NCBI RefSeq assembly: GCF_032884065.1
Contig: NW_027063379.1
Span: 807,869 to 871,868 of the forward strand
Direction of reading: 5' to 3'
Length of the DNA: 64,000 nt
Origin: Artemia franciscana
Lineage: Eukaryota > Arthropoda > Branchiopoda > Anostraca > Artemiidae
How positions within the stretch are numbered: the first letter of the stretch is position 1; every line of letters begins with the position of its first letter. Below the pieces are notes generated by a model, which was not told the DNA's origin, did no database searches, and saw nothing but the letters and a program-made list of their open reading frames with translations. The translations under genes and the position numbers were made by a program. Positions 34,088 through 45,590 of this stretch are shown piece by piece.

Positions 34088-35339
34088 TATAATATAAATA
34101 TTTTAGACAACTCCAACCTAGTTAAAATTTCCACTGGACGATTCTCCTTAACATCACTACATGTAAAATTGAGTCAGCAAAGATAAAGTAAGACAAGTAA
34201 AAATAGTTTCGTATAAGAATTCTGGCAAATTCCAAGTTTAAAATTTCTTCTGGAAAACTCACCCCCTGGAACCTTACCTTCTCATTGATCATTCCCCCTG
34301 GAAAAAAATCCCTCGAGCACAAAATGCACCCCCCACCCCTTAAAGTGTCCTTATACTTCCCAATAACAAATGCTATATGTAAATAATGGGCAAAGCTTAT
34401 AACTTACATGCATATCTTCAGGTGCTGTGGTGGCTTAGGTCGACCCAAAAGGCGTAGTTCCTGGATTTTTCAACTATGGAAAAAACATCTAAAAATTTAG
34501 AAAATTTTCATCTATCAGTTTTGAGGTAAATGGGAAGAAAGGTGGGTAATTCCCCCCCCCCAATCTTTTTGGTTCCTTGAAAAGGGCACTAGAACTTTCG
34601 ATTTCCACTTGAAATAATCCTTTCCTTATAATCTAGGACTATTGGTTAAATGAGATCACCCCTGAGAAAATTTTTTACAAACAAATAAACATACATCCGC
34701 GTTCTTTCTTCTAGCAAAAAATAAGAATTTCCACGTTTTTGCAGATAAGAACTCGGAACTTCCGCAATAAGGTTCTCATATGCTCTGAATTTGATGGTCT
34801 GATTTTCATTGAAATTCTTTGACTTTAAGGTGTTTTTTTTCAAATCAGGCACATTTTCTCATGCTTGTTGCTTTTAAGAGGGAGCCCTAAACTTAATGGA
34901 TCTTATATATTCGGAATAAGCATTACAACCGAGTCTCTTAATATATCAATTATTATCACAAGTCCAGTTTATAGAGTTTTGGTGACTATTGACCTAAGTT
35001 GCTCCTTACTTACAGCTCGTTGCCACAAACTGTTTGAAAAGCCTCCAAAAAGACTGATTTACCAAATAAGCTGCACGCCCTTATTTTTATTTTCTTCTTA
35101 TGTTTTATTGAAATATTTAAAAATTTTGTATCTGTGTTGCACATGTTATTAGACCAAATAATGTTTCTACAAATCAAATATTTATCAAAGAATTGAATAT
35201 TAATCAAATAAAATGATATTTGTTAAATTTTTATATTCTATTTTTATTTTATGTCTGAATTTTATTTTGTTATTTATTATGATTGTATTTTGTATAAACT
35301 AAAATGCTGGATAAACGTTTAGTTTTTGGTATGTTATGC
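34088..35339. other. Unannotated sequence
   Basis: I see no supported gene. Short ORFs at 34122-34322, 34646-34852 and 34865-35207 have no recognisable motif. Confidence 0.5.
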
Positions 35340-35930
35340 TTTTGTTGTTTGTTTTTCTCTTCCATCATGACTAAAGAGTTCAAGGTGTCAGTTATTGTTG
35401 TATATTCCCCTGTTGAACTGACTAACGGAGATACTAGTGATTCAGATGAATTTTACTTACTTTTACAGGAACAAGTTAACAGGTTACTAGTTTAAAAAAT
35501 AGTGTTTTCGTTAGGAGATTTCAACGCCCAGGTCGGTAGAAATAGGGATAGATGGTATCCTAGCCTAGATAAATTTGGTGCAGGAAAAGAAAACAGCAAT
35601 GGCTTTTGCAATTTTTTAAAGTACAACAATCTAGTTATAACCAATACGGCGTTTGGTCATAAAATGGCCCTGCCCATAAGTCGGCATGGTACTCATGTGA
35701 TGGTAAGACAGCAAACCTTATTGATAATATTAGAGTTAACTGAAGACTAGCAGGATCAACACCGGATACTAGTGTAATAGGAGCGCGGTTATTGATATTA
35801 AAAGTAAAGATAACCATCTAGTAGTGTCTAGGGTGAATTTAAAGTTAAAACTACCTCCCGAGAAGTTATGATGTTGGTAGACTCTAGGATGAGAATTTTA
35901 GAGAAATAAACATTCAACAAGTTCATTAGT
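35340..35930 (+). pseudogene. LINE endonuclease (APE-type) remnant
   Basis: One frame, broken by TAA at 35493, reads EFKVSVIVVYSPVELTNGD, then DSDEFYLLLQEQVNRLL, then GDFNAQVGRNRDRWYPS, then NLVITNTAFGHKMA. This is the exonuclease/endonuclease/phosphatase domain of LINE ORF2: V-x-V-x-x-V-Y-A-P leads, and G-D-F-N-A holds the catalytic Asp and Asn. After 35665 the frame shifts; pieces such as DGKTANLID and RSAVIDIKSKDNHLVVSRVN (with the S-D/K-D-H end of the domain) follow in other frames to about 35930. No RT follows in place. The fragment probably belongs to the same kind of element as 7660-8610. Confidence 0.82.
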
Positions 35931-37194
35931 TGTTGTGTATATGTTACTAAATTCAATCAAGGTGCCTAGAAATGTAACTTTATATTTATTTGTCCAATTT
36001 CCGGTAAACTTGTAAATTAGAAAGCAAAAAATGTGGTACATATAGTAGAAAAGAAAATGCTAACATTCATTTATTACATTTGAGTGCTGGGAGGCTTGAT
36101 TTTTCTCTAATTTTTAAAAAGGCATGTTTGTGAAAGTTAGGTCTATGAATTGGTTTCGTCCAAGCTATGATTGCTATGAACAGATTTTCATAATAGGTAG
36201 AACTTCTCTGTGATGGTTTCTGGAAGCACCTCGCTTTCCAAAAATGGGAAGAGGAGTGTCAGACGTGTAGAAACATATCAGGTGTCAATTAGTGCCCTGA
36301 AATCTGGGTGCTCTGAAACATTGTGGAGGGTATTATGGATATTGTCCGAAAAAATGACCAAAGACAGTTTTAAGTAGTTGTTTGAACGAAAAAAGGGTTT
36401 TAACCCCATGTCCAAGTCTATACTGCAAGAAAGACTCATGTTTTAGATGTGGTGGATGATATATTGTCTAAGACAATACTTTTTTGGCACACCAAAAAGT
36501 TGCAGGCTCTAATATTAGGTAGGCAGAGATCATAAGCACAGATTTAATGTAGACGGGAGTTTCATAAGATCTGGTGACGGTTGAAGTTCTAGTCTGGGTG
36601 GTGTGAAAATAAAGTGCACAAATCCATTTGGTTCCTGGCTTTGTCGTTGTTATTGGTATTGGTATTTCGCACTGTAACGTATTTGCAACCTTTATAAATT
36701 ATTTTAAGTTTTTCAATGGCTACTAGTTCTTTTCTACTTCTTTTTCAGGGTGGGGGGATGGAATTCTGATATTTTGTGGCTTAGGGTTCAATTCTTTTCT
36801 CCTAATCATTTTGTGTTGATTCATTGATTCATAAATATTCCTTTTTTGTGTCCACAAATGTTTAGTTGGATGGATTGTTTTCGTATTTTTTTGTGAACTC
36901 AATGATAATAAGTATATGCAGAACAAAAAAAAATAATAGACCATGAGTTATAGTCGACTTTTGCTCTAGTTCAACAACCTTGTAAGAAGGAGCCTTATAC
37001 AGTCATTGCCTTACTCACTTCAATCACCAAATTATGGAAGTCTTACTCCTCGACAGCGATCAGAGGAAGGATTATCCCCTGGTCGGACTCTTCAAGTTGT
37101 AAATAGTGGCATAATAACTTAGTACAGGGAAAATATTAGAGTCCCTGTCAAATTATTTTGAGGGACTTCGACAAGTCCCTAGCCCCGAAGTAGT
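35931..37194. other. Unannotated sequence
   Basis: I see no supported gene. Several ORF-like stretches near 36100-36600 contain many stops and no motif. Confidence 0.5.
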
Positions 37195-37199
37195 GTCAA

Positions 37200-37660
37200 G
37201 AAACTTAAGCATGATGCGAGAGCTAAGATATATTTTTCATGGATGTATTTTAAAGCTTCTTTATAATTCTCCCATGCACCCGTACATAAATTACTCTTCT
37301 ATTGTTTGGATTAGTCTTTTCCCATCCCTATTAAAATCACTTTCTCTTTTTTCTTGAAAAGGCCCGTCAGTTAGTTTTCAATACGAATAGTATGTGAGCA
37401 AAATCTCTCATTAGGCTCCGTCCATAGTATTTCCTATCTTGGCCTAATGTTGTTCATAAATATCCTCATGGTCAACTTCGAGTTACTACCCCGAGTTTAC
37501 GTAAATATTAGTGGAATTCGTAACTCTGAAGTTTCATTTGTTGTTAGATCTCCAGCCGTGAGGTGTGATTTTAGGTTTATATACGCATATATTAGGGTTG
37601 GGAACTCCAAGCCAAAGAATATCAGTGATTGCCACTCAATCGGGGTCTTCAAAATATGAA
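37200..37660 (+). pseudogene. LINE reverse transcriptase C-terminus
   Basis: The sequence reads LSMMRELRYIFHGCILKLLY, HPYINYSSIVWISLFPS and, in another frame, SDCHSIGVFKI. This is the thumb and C-terminal region of a CR1- or Jockey-like LINE (norm: P-H-L-x-Y-x-x-x-x-W-G-x). Frameshifts and stops occur, and the catalytic core is absent in this copy. Homologous to the ends of the RT copies at 48120-49260 and 55268-56408. Confidence 0.65.
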
Positions 37661-37764
37661 TGGAAAGTCAGTTGGGTGAATTTTTCTTCTTATTTAGGTT
37701 TTTAAAAGTAATAATAGTAATATATATTAGTTGGTCAGTCAAATTTAGTGTAACACACTTCAGT

Positions 37765-37901
37765 GCAGCATTGCAAGGTTTATCTATGTTATTCGCATGA
37801 TTGCCACTGCAACGGGAACAGCGAATGGCGTTTTTATAGTCCTTAGTAGTGTGACCGTACTCTTGGCACTGAAAACACCTTATGGGTAAATACCCATACA
37901 T
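37765..37901 (-). pseudogene. LINE ORF1 zinc knuckle
   Basis: The minus strand reads CFQCQEYGHTTKDYKN then CSRCSGNHANNIDKPCN. The first is a CX2CX4HX4C knuckle whose last Cys is replaced by Tyr; the second is C-x2-C-x3-H. This is the gag-like nucleic-acid binding end of LINE ORF1. It lies head-on against the plus-strand RT tail at 37200-37660. The copies at 49380-49500 and 56490-56638 are more degraded (QCHEYSHTTKDYKK). Confidence 0.7.
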
Positions 37902-38289
37902 GTCTATTTAGTATTTATTCTTATATTTATCCTTGTCTATTTTTATTTAGTAAATTTTGGCTATTACTATTTTGTTTATCGTAAGAACTGAATTCGCTTT
38001 TCTTGATTATAAACTTTAATATCGTTTTGATGGTTTATTGTTTATCAGTCGGGTAAAAAAATGCCGCTTACACTAATTTTATGCTGCTTTGCCAATATGA
38101 CTAGTTTAGGAGTTAATATAAAATTTACGTTCCCTTTGGTGCTCCCCCTCGGTACTCTTGTGTAAGTTCCTTGTGTTTTAATATAAAGAAGAATGTAGAG
38201 TATAAACAAAGGGCCAAAAACTACCAAATTCTTCCCCAAATTCCTCTTGGTCTCCTGTTTCTCCCTGGTCTCATGTTTCAAATTTTCTT

Positions 38290-38990
38290 CATTTTCACCA
38301 ACAAAAATTAAAAGCGCTCGTAGCTAAGAGTTATTGGGTTATTCATTGTTACTTGGAAATCGTCCTTACTTTCATAGACAAACTTGTTTGTGAGAGTTTG
38401 TTGAATTGTCTCGGCTTTCGTGCAATTCCTAAACATTGAACATAGATCGTTCGGCAAGAACTCATCGGGAACATTTTTTATAATTCCACAATGTGTGAGA
38501 GTCTTCAGCCTTGCTTAGTGTCTTTAGCAGTGTTTGGTGCTTTAGCAAGAGCATTTGTAGCGTCTTTTTCATCAAGTATCATACGCCGTTCTTTGCTAAG
38601 ATGCCTCAGGATCACTATATTGATGAAGCAGTCACCAGCAAGGCCCTCAAGATACTCCTTGTCACTGTCAGGCTTCGTGAGTTTTTTCGGAGGTTGTTTG
38701 AGAATCACAGAGAATGACGGTTCTGCTGTATTCTAAGATTTTTTTGGTTTTGGACACAACGTCACACTGGCTTTATTTTGTGCTGATCTGAAAAAGTTTA
38801 GGTGGTCAATAAGATTGCCAACAGTAGAATGAAGCTCATTGACCTGACGAATCAGTGTGGCTGTAACCTCCCCTGAGAGCATGGATACTTCGTCATGCTC
38901 ATAGATTACAAACTCGAGGAGGACTACTCTATTCTCGTCACAATTCCTGATGGTTCTTAATAGATCGACAACCATGTCCTGGGGCTTGAG
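38290..38990 (-). pseudogene. LINE ORF1 (gag-like) N-terminal and middle region
   Basis: Minus-strand ORFs of 80 codons (38733-38975) and 67 codons (38505-38708) in adjoining frames. They read EVTATLIRQVNELHSTVGNL, then LKQPPKKLTKPDSDKEYLEG, then ILDEKDATNALAKA. Further downstream, about 38440-38340, FRNCTKAETIQQTLTNKF remains. The order resembles ORF1p of arthropod LINEs in which a central region precedes the zinc knuckle at 37765-37901. That knuckle lies 400 bp further on in the same orientation. Frameshifts near 38735 and 38500 and the interposed 38045-38281 segment break it. Confidence 0.55.
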
Positions 38991-39619
38991 ACTTTTTTTT
39001 TAACGAGTAGACATAACGGGTAGCTGCCGTAATTCTTACATTTGCCTTAGTCAGCATACCAGTTTTAGGATACTTTACTGCTGCGTAGCTGTTATATAGC
39101 TCCTCAGTTCCTCAAAAGTTAAAGCATAATCGTCATTTATGTTGCAGAGAAAATAGTTTGATTTAAACATGTTTGTTATTATATCTTTAAGGATGTTGTA
39201 ATTGTGGAGTTTTAATTGACAGGTTTTGTGGAAATTATTTATTTATAGAAGTTTGCCAAAGACAACATTTAATGCGTTGTCGCTAAATCTTGAGTTTCTG
39301 TTTAGCTGCGACCCTTGATCCATTAGGATTCTGGAGAGGTCCAAATGCCATGAAAAATATATTTTATATGGTTCAAGTTTAAATATATTGAATTTTCATA
39401 TTATAAAATGAGCTGCGTATAGGTAGGTGTCTTGAGGCATTGATTTTATTAGTGTTTACATTCTTTTTTCCTTTCTTGATTTTGATTTATTTTTTATCTA
39501 ATTTTCTCATATTTTTTTCCAGTACGTAATCTTCCTATTTTGTTTAAAAGAAACTCTTCATGTTGTTTGAACCATTCCGGACTATCTTGTAAAAATGTTT
39601 TAGCCTATGGTGCTGTACA
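38991..39619. other. Unannotated sequence
   Basis: No supported feature seen. Confidence 0.5.
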
Positions 39620-40240
39620 ATCATTTTTAATACTTTGTGATTAAGAAAATTAATCAAGATTTCGCAGTTTGTAGATAGATCTTGCTCTCGTTTGGCTCCA
39701 AATCTTAATAGTTCTCTTATCGCTTGAGGGTTGTTCCTCTTTATAGCCAGGTTTAGAGGGGATTCTCCAATGAAGAAGCCGATGGGATATTGATTGTACC
39801 TTATTTGATTTATGTCATAGTTATTGAAATATTGTTATTTGATCTTGTTTATTACGATTTTATAATCTTCCCACGATTGTTATGTTTGATACAATCAGAT
39901 TAAACTTTTGTTTCCCTGGTCCGGAATATTTTGTGCTTTAGCGATTTCTTTTTACGGGGTTTCCTCTGATATAGGAAAGTTCTTTGGTTTTAAATATTAC
40001 TTGTTATTGTTTTTTGTACAATTTTTCGAAATCAAAAATGTTGGATCTAAATTATATCTTAATGTTTGATGCATATAATTGTATGGATTGCGGGTACAGG
40101 GCATAGCTTTGGCTTTCTATTTCTGTTTCAAATTTGATTTCGACATTGTCTGCTGGAAGTTCATAAATATTTGTCTTTAAGTCCGCTAAATATTTTTTGA
40201 GGCTGTAATTTAAAGGTAATTCTTTCAAAGCTCCGTTTAG
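39620..40240 (-). pseudogene. Decayed ankyrin-type gene piece, copy 1
   Basis: Minus strand. Near 39790-39690 one ankyrin unit reads GESPLNLAIKRNNPQAIREL followed by LRFGAKREQDLS. Upstream of it, 40240-40050, the sequence reads LNYSLKKYLADLKTNIYELP then EIKFETEIESQSYALYPQSI, which looks coding but has no known domain; stops follow at about 40047 and 39985. A parallel copy lies about 920 bp to the right (40820-41120). Unlike the ankyrin ORF at 30246-31427, only single repeats remain. Confidence 0.5.
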
Positions 40241-40530
40241 GTATGAGGCTCCTATTATTACTGATATACATAATCAGTAATATTCTAAGATTTATTAGTC
40301 TGCCACTCATTATAGTGCTGTGGTGGTGATTACTAGAACACTCTTCTATTAAATAGCTAAATATTTGGTAAATGCTTGAGGTCTGATTATTACAATTATT
40401 AAGTAATTCCCTGTAGGTTGGGGTTGCCCCCAAAATTAACAAATCCCTCATAGCGTTGGGGTATTTGGCTTCAATTGCTGTCTAAAGGCGATTTGCCCCC
40501 GCTGAGGTAAAGTTGGTAAAATATACTTTT
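40161..40530 (-). pseudogene. Ankyrin-like fragment with inserted repeat module c
   Basis: The minus strand reads SAGANRL, a stop, then TAIEAKYPNAMRDLLILGAT, a plausible ankyrin unit (A-N-x-L-x-x-A-I ... L-L-x-L-G-A). The sequence then runs straight into a copy of module c (40255-40395), and beyond it SFERITFKLQ. Either module c is an insertion here or it derives from an intron of this gene family. Confidence 0.4.
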
Positions 40531-40819
40531 GTAACTCAATCTTTCATTTATTTCGTTTCGGTAAAAATTTAGTAATTGTAAAACTGTTTTTTAGTTCCCT
40601 ACTGTTATTTTTATCTTTGTTCGTTTTTCCACATTAATTATTATTATAATTTGCTTCAAAAGGTAAAATAATAATAGTAGTAAATCGGATATAAATACTG
40701 GTCATTGGCTTTGTACTTTGTCAAACAGTTCGTGGTAACCAGGAGTGACTCAGCCCAATATTAAAGATCGTATCAAACCAACGGTCCAAGAAGATTGAGA
40801 GAGGGCTCGTCGATTGGAT

Positions 40820-41349
40820 TAAACCTTTTCTTGCCTGGTCCTAAATATTATGTACTTTAGTGATCTCTGATTACGGGGTTTCCTCTTATACAGGAAAGCT
40901 CTTTGGTTTTAAATAATATTTGTTATTGTTTTTTTGTACGATTTTTCGAAATAAAAAATGTTGGATATGAATTATTCCCTAAATTTTAATGCACATAATA
41001 GTATGAATTATGGGTACGGGTAGCTTTGGCTTTCTATCTATGTTTAAAATTTGATTTTGACTATTTGCAATGAATTCAGAAATATTTATTTTTAAATATA
41101 CTTTACTTAAAGTAACTCTTTTAACACTCTGATTAGGTCTGAGTCTTCTATTGATTTCTTTGATGTCTGCACGGCATAACTCTTCGTCTTATATTTAGAA
41201 TTAAGATAGTTATTATGGAGTTGCTTTAATAATGGCAAATATCCTGTTATAAAGTGTCTAGGAGTTTGATTTGCAAATGATAAAAATTGTTCACAATTAA
41301 AATTTGGGCTTCCAATTACTATCCTTGTTAAATTATAGTTAAAAATCAT
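40820..41349 (-). pseudogene. Decayed ankyrin-associated gene piece, copy 2
   Basis: 40820-41020 is a direct repeat of 39898-40100 (TACGGGGTTTCCTCT and AATTTTTCGAAAT-like landmarks). The adjoining 80-codon ORF at 41107-41349 (SFANQTPRHFITGYLPLLKQ) is in the same orientation. No recognisable domain in that ORF; its place next to ankyrin-like sequence suggests the same gene family. Confidence 0.35.
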
Positions 41350-41955
41350 TAGCCTAATCGTCTTAGAACTTATATGCTATGATTGGATTTTTCTTATAAT
41401 TCAAATTACTTGGAAGGGTATGTTCCACATCCCACAGGTTTAAAACTCCAGGTAAATTAATATCCTCTATTTGTTTAATACCAAAGTTTCTAGGTTAACA
41501 TGATATCTTCTCCTTAATAACAATCTTATAAGACTTTTTATAAATTGAATTTTTTTGTATATTCTTACAATTTTATATCAGAACTTACCGGTCCAGAAGC
41601 CGTTATTGCTAGGCTGTATATAATTCCCGACTTCAGTTTCTGTTGAAGGACAATATGAAGATATCTCAATTTTAAAAGCACCTGATCCACCGTCCAAAGG
41701 TCAGCATAGCTTTGGCAGTGTAAAGGTGCACAGCGTTAAGAGTATTTCGTTTATCACTAGGTGGCAACAAACTAAAAATATCAGCCAGTGAAAACTAAAG
41801 GATGTTGCCATATTGGTGCTCTGAAATAAATGAGACATGCTTAATAACCAAAGTCAAATTCAAGCGCTACTCATAGGCAACCTAAGAAATCCTAGGTATT
41901 TATCTCTTATACCCTCCTCCCACACTCAATTTCTTGTTCTGATAGAACCGGTTTC
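41350..41955. other. Unannotated sequence
   Basis: No supported feature seen. Confidence 0.5.
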
Positions 41956-41959
41956 AATA

Positions 41960-42440
41960 ACCAGGGCACTATTTTGACTCCTGTTCATTGGTTAGTGAGC
42001 GTTGGTGAAGGAGGTGTGGGAGGTTGGGTAAATTAAAGATTTGAAGCAGGTGATGAAGGGTCAACTTGGGAATTTAGCAGTTTCTAGAAATGGGGCTTTC
42101 AACGGTAAATAACTTCATTACGACTCGTTAAGATGTTACTGTGGTTGTGACCTAACGAGGCCGAATTCTTCGAACTCTCTCCAGTTGATTCTTTAAGCAG
42201 CTGGCACAGTTTACTAGTATCAGAAAGGCTAGCTATTTTTTGTATCTCCACCGCCATATTCTCCCAGTACTTCTTACTTTCTTTTCTGCCCGAATGGTGG
42301 CATACCTTGGGTAGCTGTTTCAATTCAGTTGAGTGGTGTGATGGTAACAGACTTTTATTTGTTGCAAGTCAGATAGTTTCTTCGGACAACCGACGTCTTA
42401 GCCTGGGTTGACACTCTTTGATATGCTTTCTTCATAAGGT
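41960..42440 (-). pseudogene. LINE linker between endonuclease and RT
   Basis: The minus strand reads RKESKKYWENMAVEIQKIAS, then LCQLLKESTGESSKN, then TSRNEVIYRWKAHFXKLLNS through a stop at 42099. This is the conserved linker just before the RT of LINE ORF2 (norm: K-x-Y-W-x-x-x-A-x-x-x-E, then L-L-K-x-x-T-G, then R-W-x-E-H-F-x-x-L-L-N). Upstream, 42330-42430, is a basic stretch with RLRRRLSEET. Nothing of the RT core follows, so it is a fragment. Confidence 0.65.
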
Positions 42441-42508
42441 TTTGTGGGAAAATTTCCCTCCCCAATTAGTATAATTTGTATATCCCCCGGTTTAAATATC
42501 AATGCAAA

Positions 42509-43429
42509 AGAGCATATAGAGCCCTTGAGACTGCAGGACTACGATAATATACTCCAGTGGACATCAATTGTTGTGCTTGTGACACGATGCCACACACGGC
42601 TACCGCCAGAGTTCCTTACAATAAATTGTTTAAATTTTTATTTTATGTCTTCGTCTTTTTTTGAGTTTTACTTAAAATTCATATCCATGAAGATGTACTA
42701 TTCACTATTTCGCCGCAATATTGACTTCTAAACTAATTTACAGGTTCAGCTACGTTGGTTTTGACTGACTCTGTTGCTGCTTGAATGTATTCTTCGTGCA
42801 AATTTGTCTTGAAAATATTTTTTCTTGTTTCTATTTATGGCTGGGTAGCTGCTTTGCCGGCGGTCTTCACCACAGCGACATGGCAGGCTTTTATTCATTA
42901 TATATAAAATTTATTAAGAAAAACAATACAAAAGAGAAATATTTGCCTAAGCCCTTTATGGCTCGTGCTGAAATTGAACCATATGGTCGGTTGTCATAAA
43001 TAAGATTGCTTTACTGATACAGCAGGCTGGTTGACATCATCCTCCACTTGTCACATTTTCATGCTAGTTTTGGTATAGTTGTTTTTTGTCTGGCAATTTT
43101 TCTTCAAAGAGGTCCATTAGGTTACGAGAAATTCCATAAATTAATAGTTGAGTAATGTTGTCTTTAGCAGCTTCACCAGGGTCTAAAAGCACATTTAGCC
43201 ATGTGAAGGTGGTTAAAAATCATATTCAATGATTTACGATTGACTTCCTTCTAAATTTTATTTTCTGATAAATTTTTTAAGCGGCTTTGAATCTGAAAAT
43301 ATGAAGATTATTGATGGTTTCATCATCGCTTGTGTTAAATGAACAAGTAAAACGCGAATTCAAGTCTTGGATTCGTTTGGACTCTTCAGACAGGGGGTGC
43401 CATCCAATAAAAGACCATACCTATTCATC
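42509..43429. other. Left part of unit 1, no gene recognised
   Basis: ORFs at 42444-42731 and 42781-42999 (plus strand) are Phe- and Tyr-rich and have no recognisable motif. They are repeated in unit 2 only because the DNA is. Confidence 0.4.
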
Positions 43430-43830
43430 TAAATATTTTGGAGATGGCAATGGAATTTGAACAATCAAGCAGCAACTCTCAAATGAATTATCTTGTTGGC
43501 TACTCTTTTTTGAGAAAACGGAGGAATTCACAGTGAATATATGCAACGTTGAAAGGTCCCAATGATTTCTGCTCTTTGTGCCATAGTTTGTTGGTGTCAA
43601 AGATTGCGACGGTGTTTTTCATAATTTTTCTTTCTTCTTCACTTTCTTTTTTTACTCGTTCAGATTCTCACTATGGCATCTTTTTAACAGCAAAATTCTT
43701 TGTTCTTCAGTTTTTTTTGCATGTTCTGATTCTCGGTTCAGTTATATGTTACATAAATTGCGAAGTACTTTGTTTTAATTGAATTTCGCTCTTTTTCTTT
43801 GTTTTATCAAAATTCAATTTTTTGGGTTTT
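43430..43830 (-). pseudogene. Helitron-like N-terminal region (basic tract and zinc finger)
   Basis: The minus strand reads a basic tract (KKTEEQRILLLKR), then TVAIFDTNKLWHKEQKSLGP, then FNVAYIHCEFLRFLKK. The related copy at 57.3 kb reads NVACIHCEFLRFLKKRVANK followed by SFESCC. An order of basic tract, H-x-x-L-G-P, C-x-x-C and a later CC resembles the N-terminus of Helitron Rep/helicase proteins as I know them. The Cys of the first pair is Tyr here (AYIHC). No Rep HUH motif or helicase is present. Confidence 0.4.
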
Positions 43831-43949
43831 GGTTATTATTGGGCCGGGTCGCTCCTTGTTACCACGAACTTTTTTTTTAACAAACAGAAATTAAATAAAT
43901 AATAATAGCGAACACATATACAACAGGTAAATTTTTTCATCAACATTAC

Positions 43950-44247
43950 CTTCATCGTCATCTTTTTCAACGAATTTATCTTCAGAATTTTCTTCCAAGT
44001 CATATGACTCTTTATCAAAGGCAAAATCCAATGCAGGTGATGCTCTAATGTCTTCGAAAAACTCGTCTTCCTCTCCATTATCTGACTCGTCTCTGTAATC
44101 TTTAAGTTCTTCCTCAGACTTATTCTCACATCGGGAATGTAAATCTCTCAAAGAGCTCTTTTTGACGTGACGGCAAATGTCCTTATCAGAATAGATAGCA
44201 AAGCGATGATTCTCATCTTAACTCTTGCGAACACGTCTTCCGTTGCA
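43950..44247 (-). pseudogene. Acidic exon-like segment
   Basis: Minus strand, bounded by an acceptor-like TTACAG at 44248-44253 and a donor-like GAAG/GTAATG at 43949. The frame reads CNGRRVRKS, a stop (TAA, about 44218), DENHRFAIYSDKDICRHVKK, then a very acidic stretch (ESDNGEEDEFFEDI, EENSEDKFVEKDDDE). No family recognised. The stop is also present, as TGA, in the copy at 57718-57878. So either the true frame differs upstream, or the exon starts further in at about 44151 (MRDLHSRCENKSEEELKD). It lies between the Helitron-like fragment and the exon modules, all in the same orientation. Confidence 0.35.
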
Positions 44248-44253
44248 CTGTAA

Positions 44254-45590
44254 GCCTATAAATGCTAATGAGTATTGAACTAAGAATTATTGAATCTTAT
44301 ATATATCAAATAATTAATCCTCTTTACTGAAATTTTCTGAAAATCCTAGTTTTTTCAACTTAGAAAAAAATTTCTAGTAATCCTTTCTATTATATTTAAA
44401 AATCCTATTCTATCTTTCTTCAAAAATTTAAATATTTAAATTATAAATAAATAAAACTATTAAATTAAAAAAATTTAAATTAATAATTTTGTTTTTACCG
44501 GAATTAAAATTAATGAACAACTCAAAAAATAACTGTCACTAGTTGCCCACAGTAAGGGGCTGCTCCCTTCTCAGCTTAAAATACACTACAAATACATAAA
44601 AACATTAAACGTATTAAACAAATCATCACAATTTACAATGTTTTTGTACTTAAATAATACAAATCTATAATAACTTAAAAATAAAAAAAAATCACTGAAA
44701 CCATTGGGCCTTGCAATACTGGGCATTTAAAACCAACTACTAATAAAAAAATTTAATAAAGAACAAAAAACTTTATTTAATTATACATACAGAAAACCAA
44801 AATTGCTCATCCTAAAGCATAATTCGGCATCAAAAAACATTCTAAAGCATAATAAGCATAAATACTTACCTTGTGACCGTAGTTAAAGTAGTTTGAACCT
44901 ACCGTCTCCGCAATTCAGAAGGGACAGTTTAGATTAGTTACTTCTTTTGAATTTTTAAAGATGCTGATAATTTATCTTATAGTAATTTCTGTTAGTTCAT
45001 CTATTCTTCACCCAGAACTAATTAAGATTAAACAGGAAAAATGATAACCCAGAAAGCTAATTCTTGTTTATTGTCTTTCTTTCACTACATAGCTGGGTTT
45101 ATATGTTGTATCAGAAGTGTTGGTGCTATTGTTGTGACGTGAAAGGTCTAAGGGACTGTAATTTTTATAGTTCAGTTATTGTACTATTCTATCATTATTG
45201 TAAATAGATGAACTTTTTTTGTTTTAACTTAATAAAACAAAAACAAGCGAAGCAAAGTAAGTTTAGTCAAGCAAAACAACCATGCGACTATTTAAATTTT
45301 AGTGTCTATAATGAAACTTTGAATAAATTTCCCTAGGAAATTCCAAAAAGTTAAAAAAGAGATTCCTTTAATTACTTGTGTAATGATAATGCCAACAATA
45401 TAGTTTTCTTTAGTGTACAAATAGCAAAACTTAATCGCATTAAGTAAATTACTTATGGTCGGTTAAATAAATTTTCCTACTCTATGACAGAGACGCAAAG
45501 ACTATTCACTCAATTTGACCTCTTTGCTCTCATCCAGAGATGTAAAACCGGCTGATGAAGCAGCTTTCTAATTTGTATCAGGAAGTCTTA
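44254..45590. other. AT-rich noncoding stretch of unit 1
   Basis: Very AT-rich with runs such as AAATTTAAATATTTAAATTA near 44430. No coding frame supported. A diverged copy is at 57900-59240. Confidence 0.5.

Larger units (their letters stand above)
37195..38225. repeat. Older partial copy of the right end of the 7.1-kb unit
   Basis: Matches 48775-49640 and, more fully, 55923-56960, continuing past the end of the tandem units (GTCGGGTAAAAAAATGCCGC, CCCCCTCGGTACTCTT). Divergence is greater than between the two tandem units. Confidence 0.85.

Noticed and set aside
42444..42999. Plus-strand ORFs at the left of each tandem unit as genes
   Set aside because: Phe/Tyr-rich, no motif; identity between units only reflects the recent DNA duplication.
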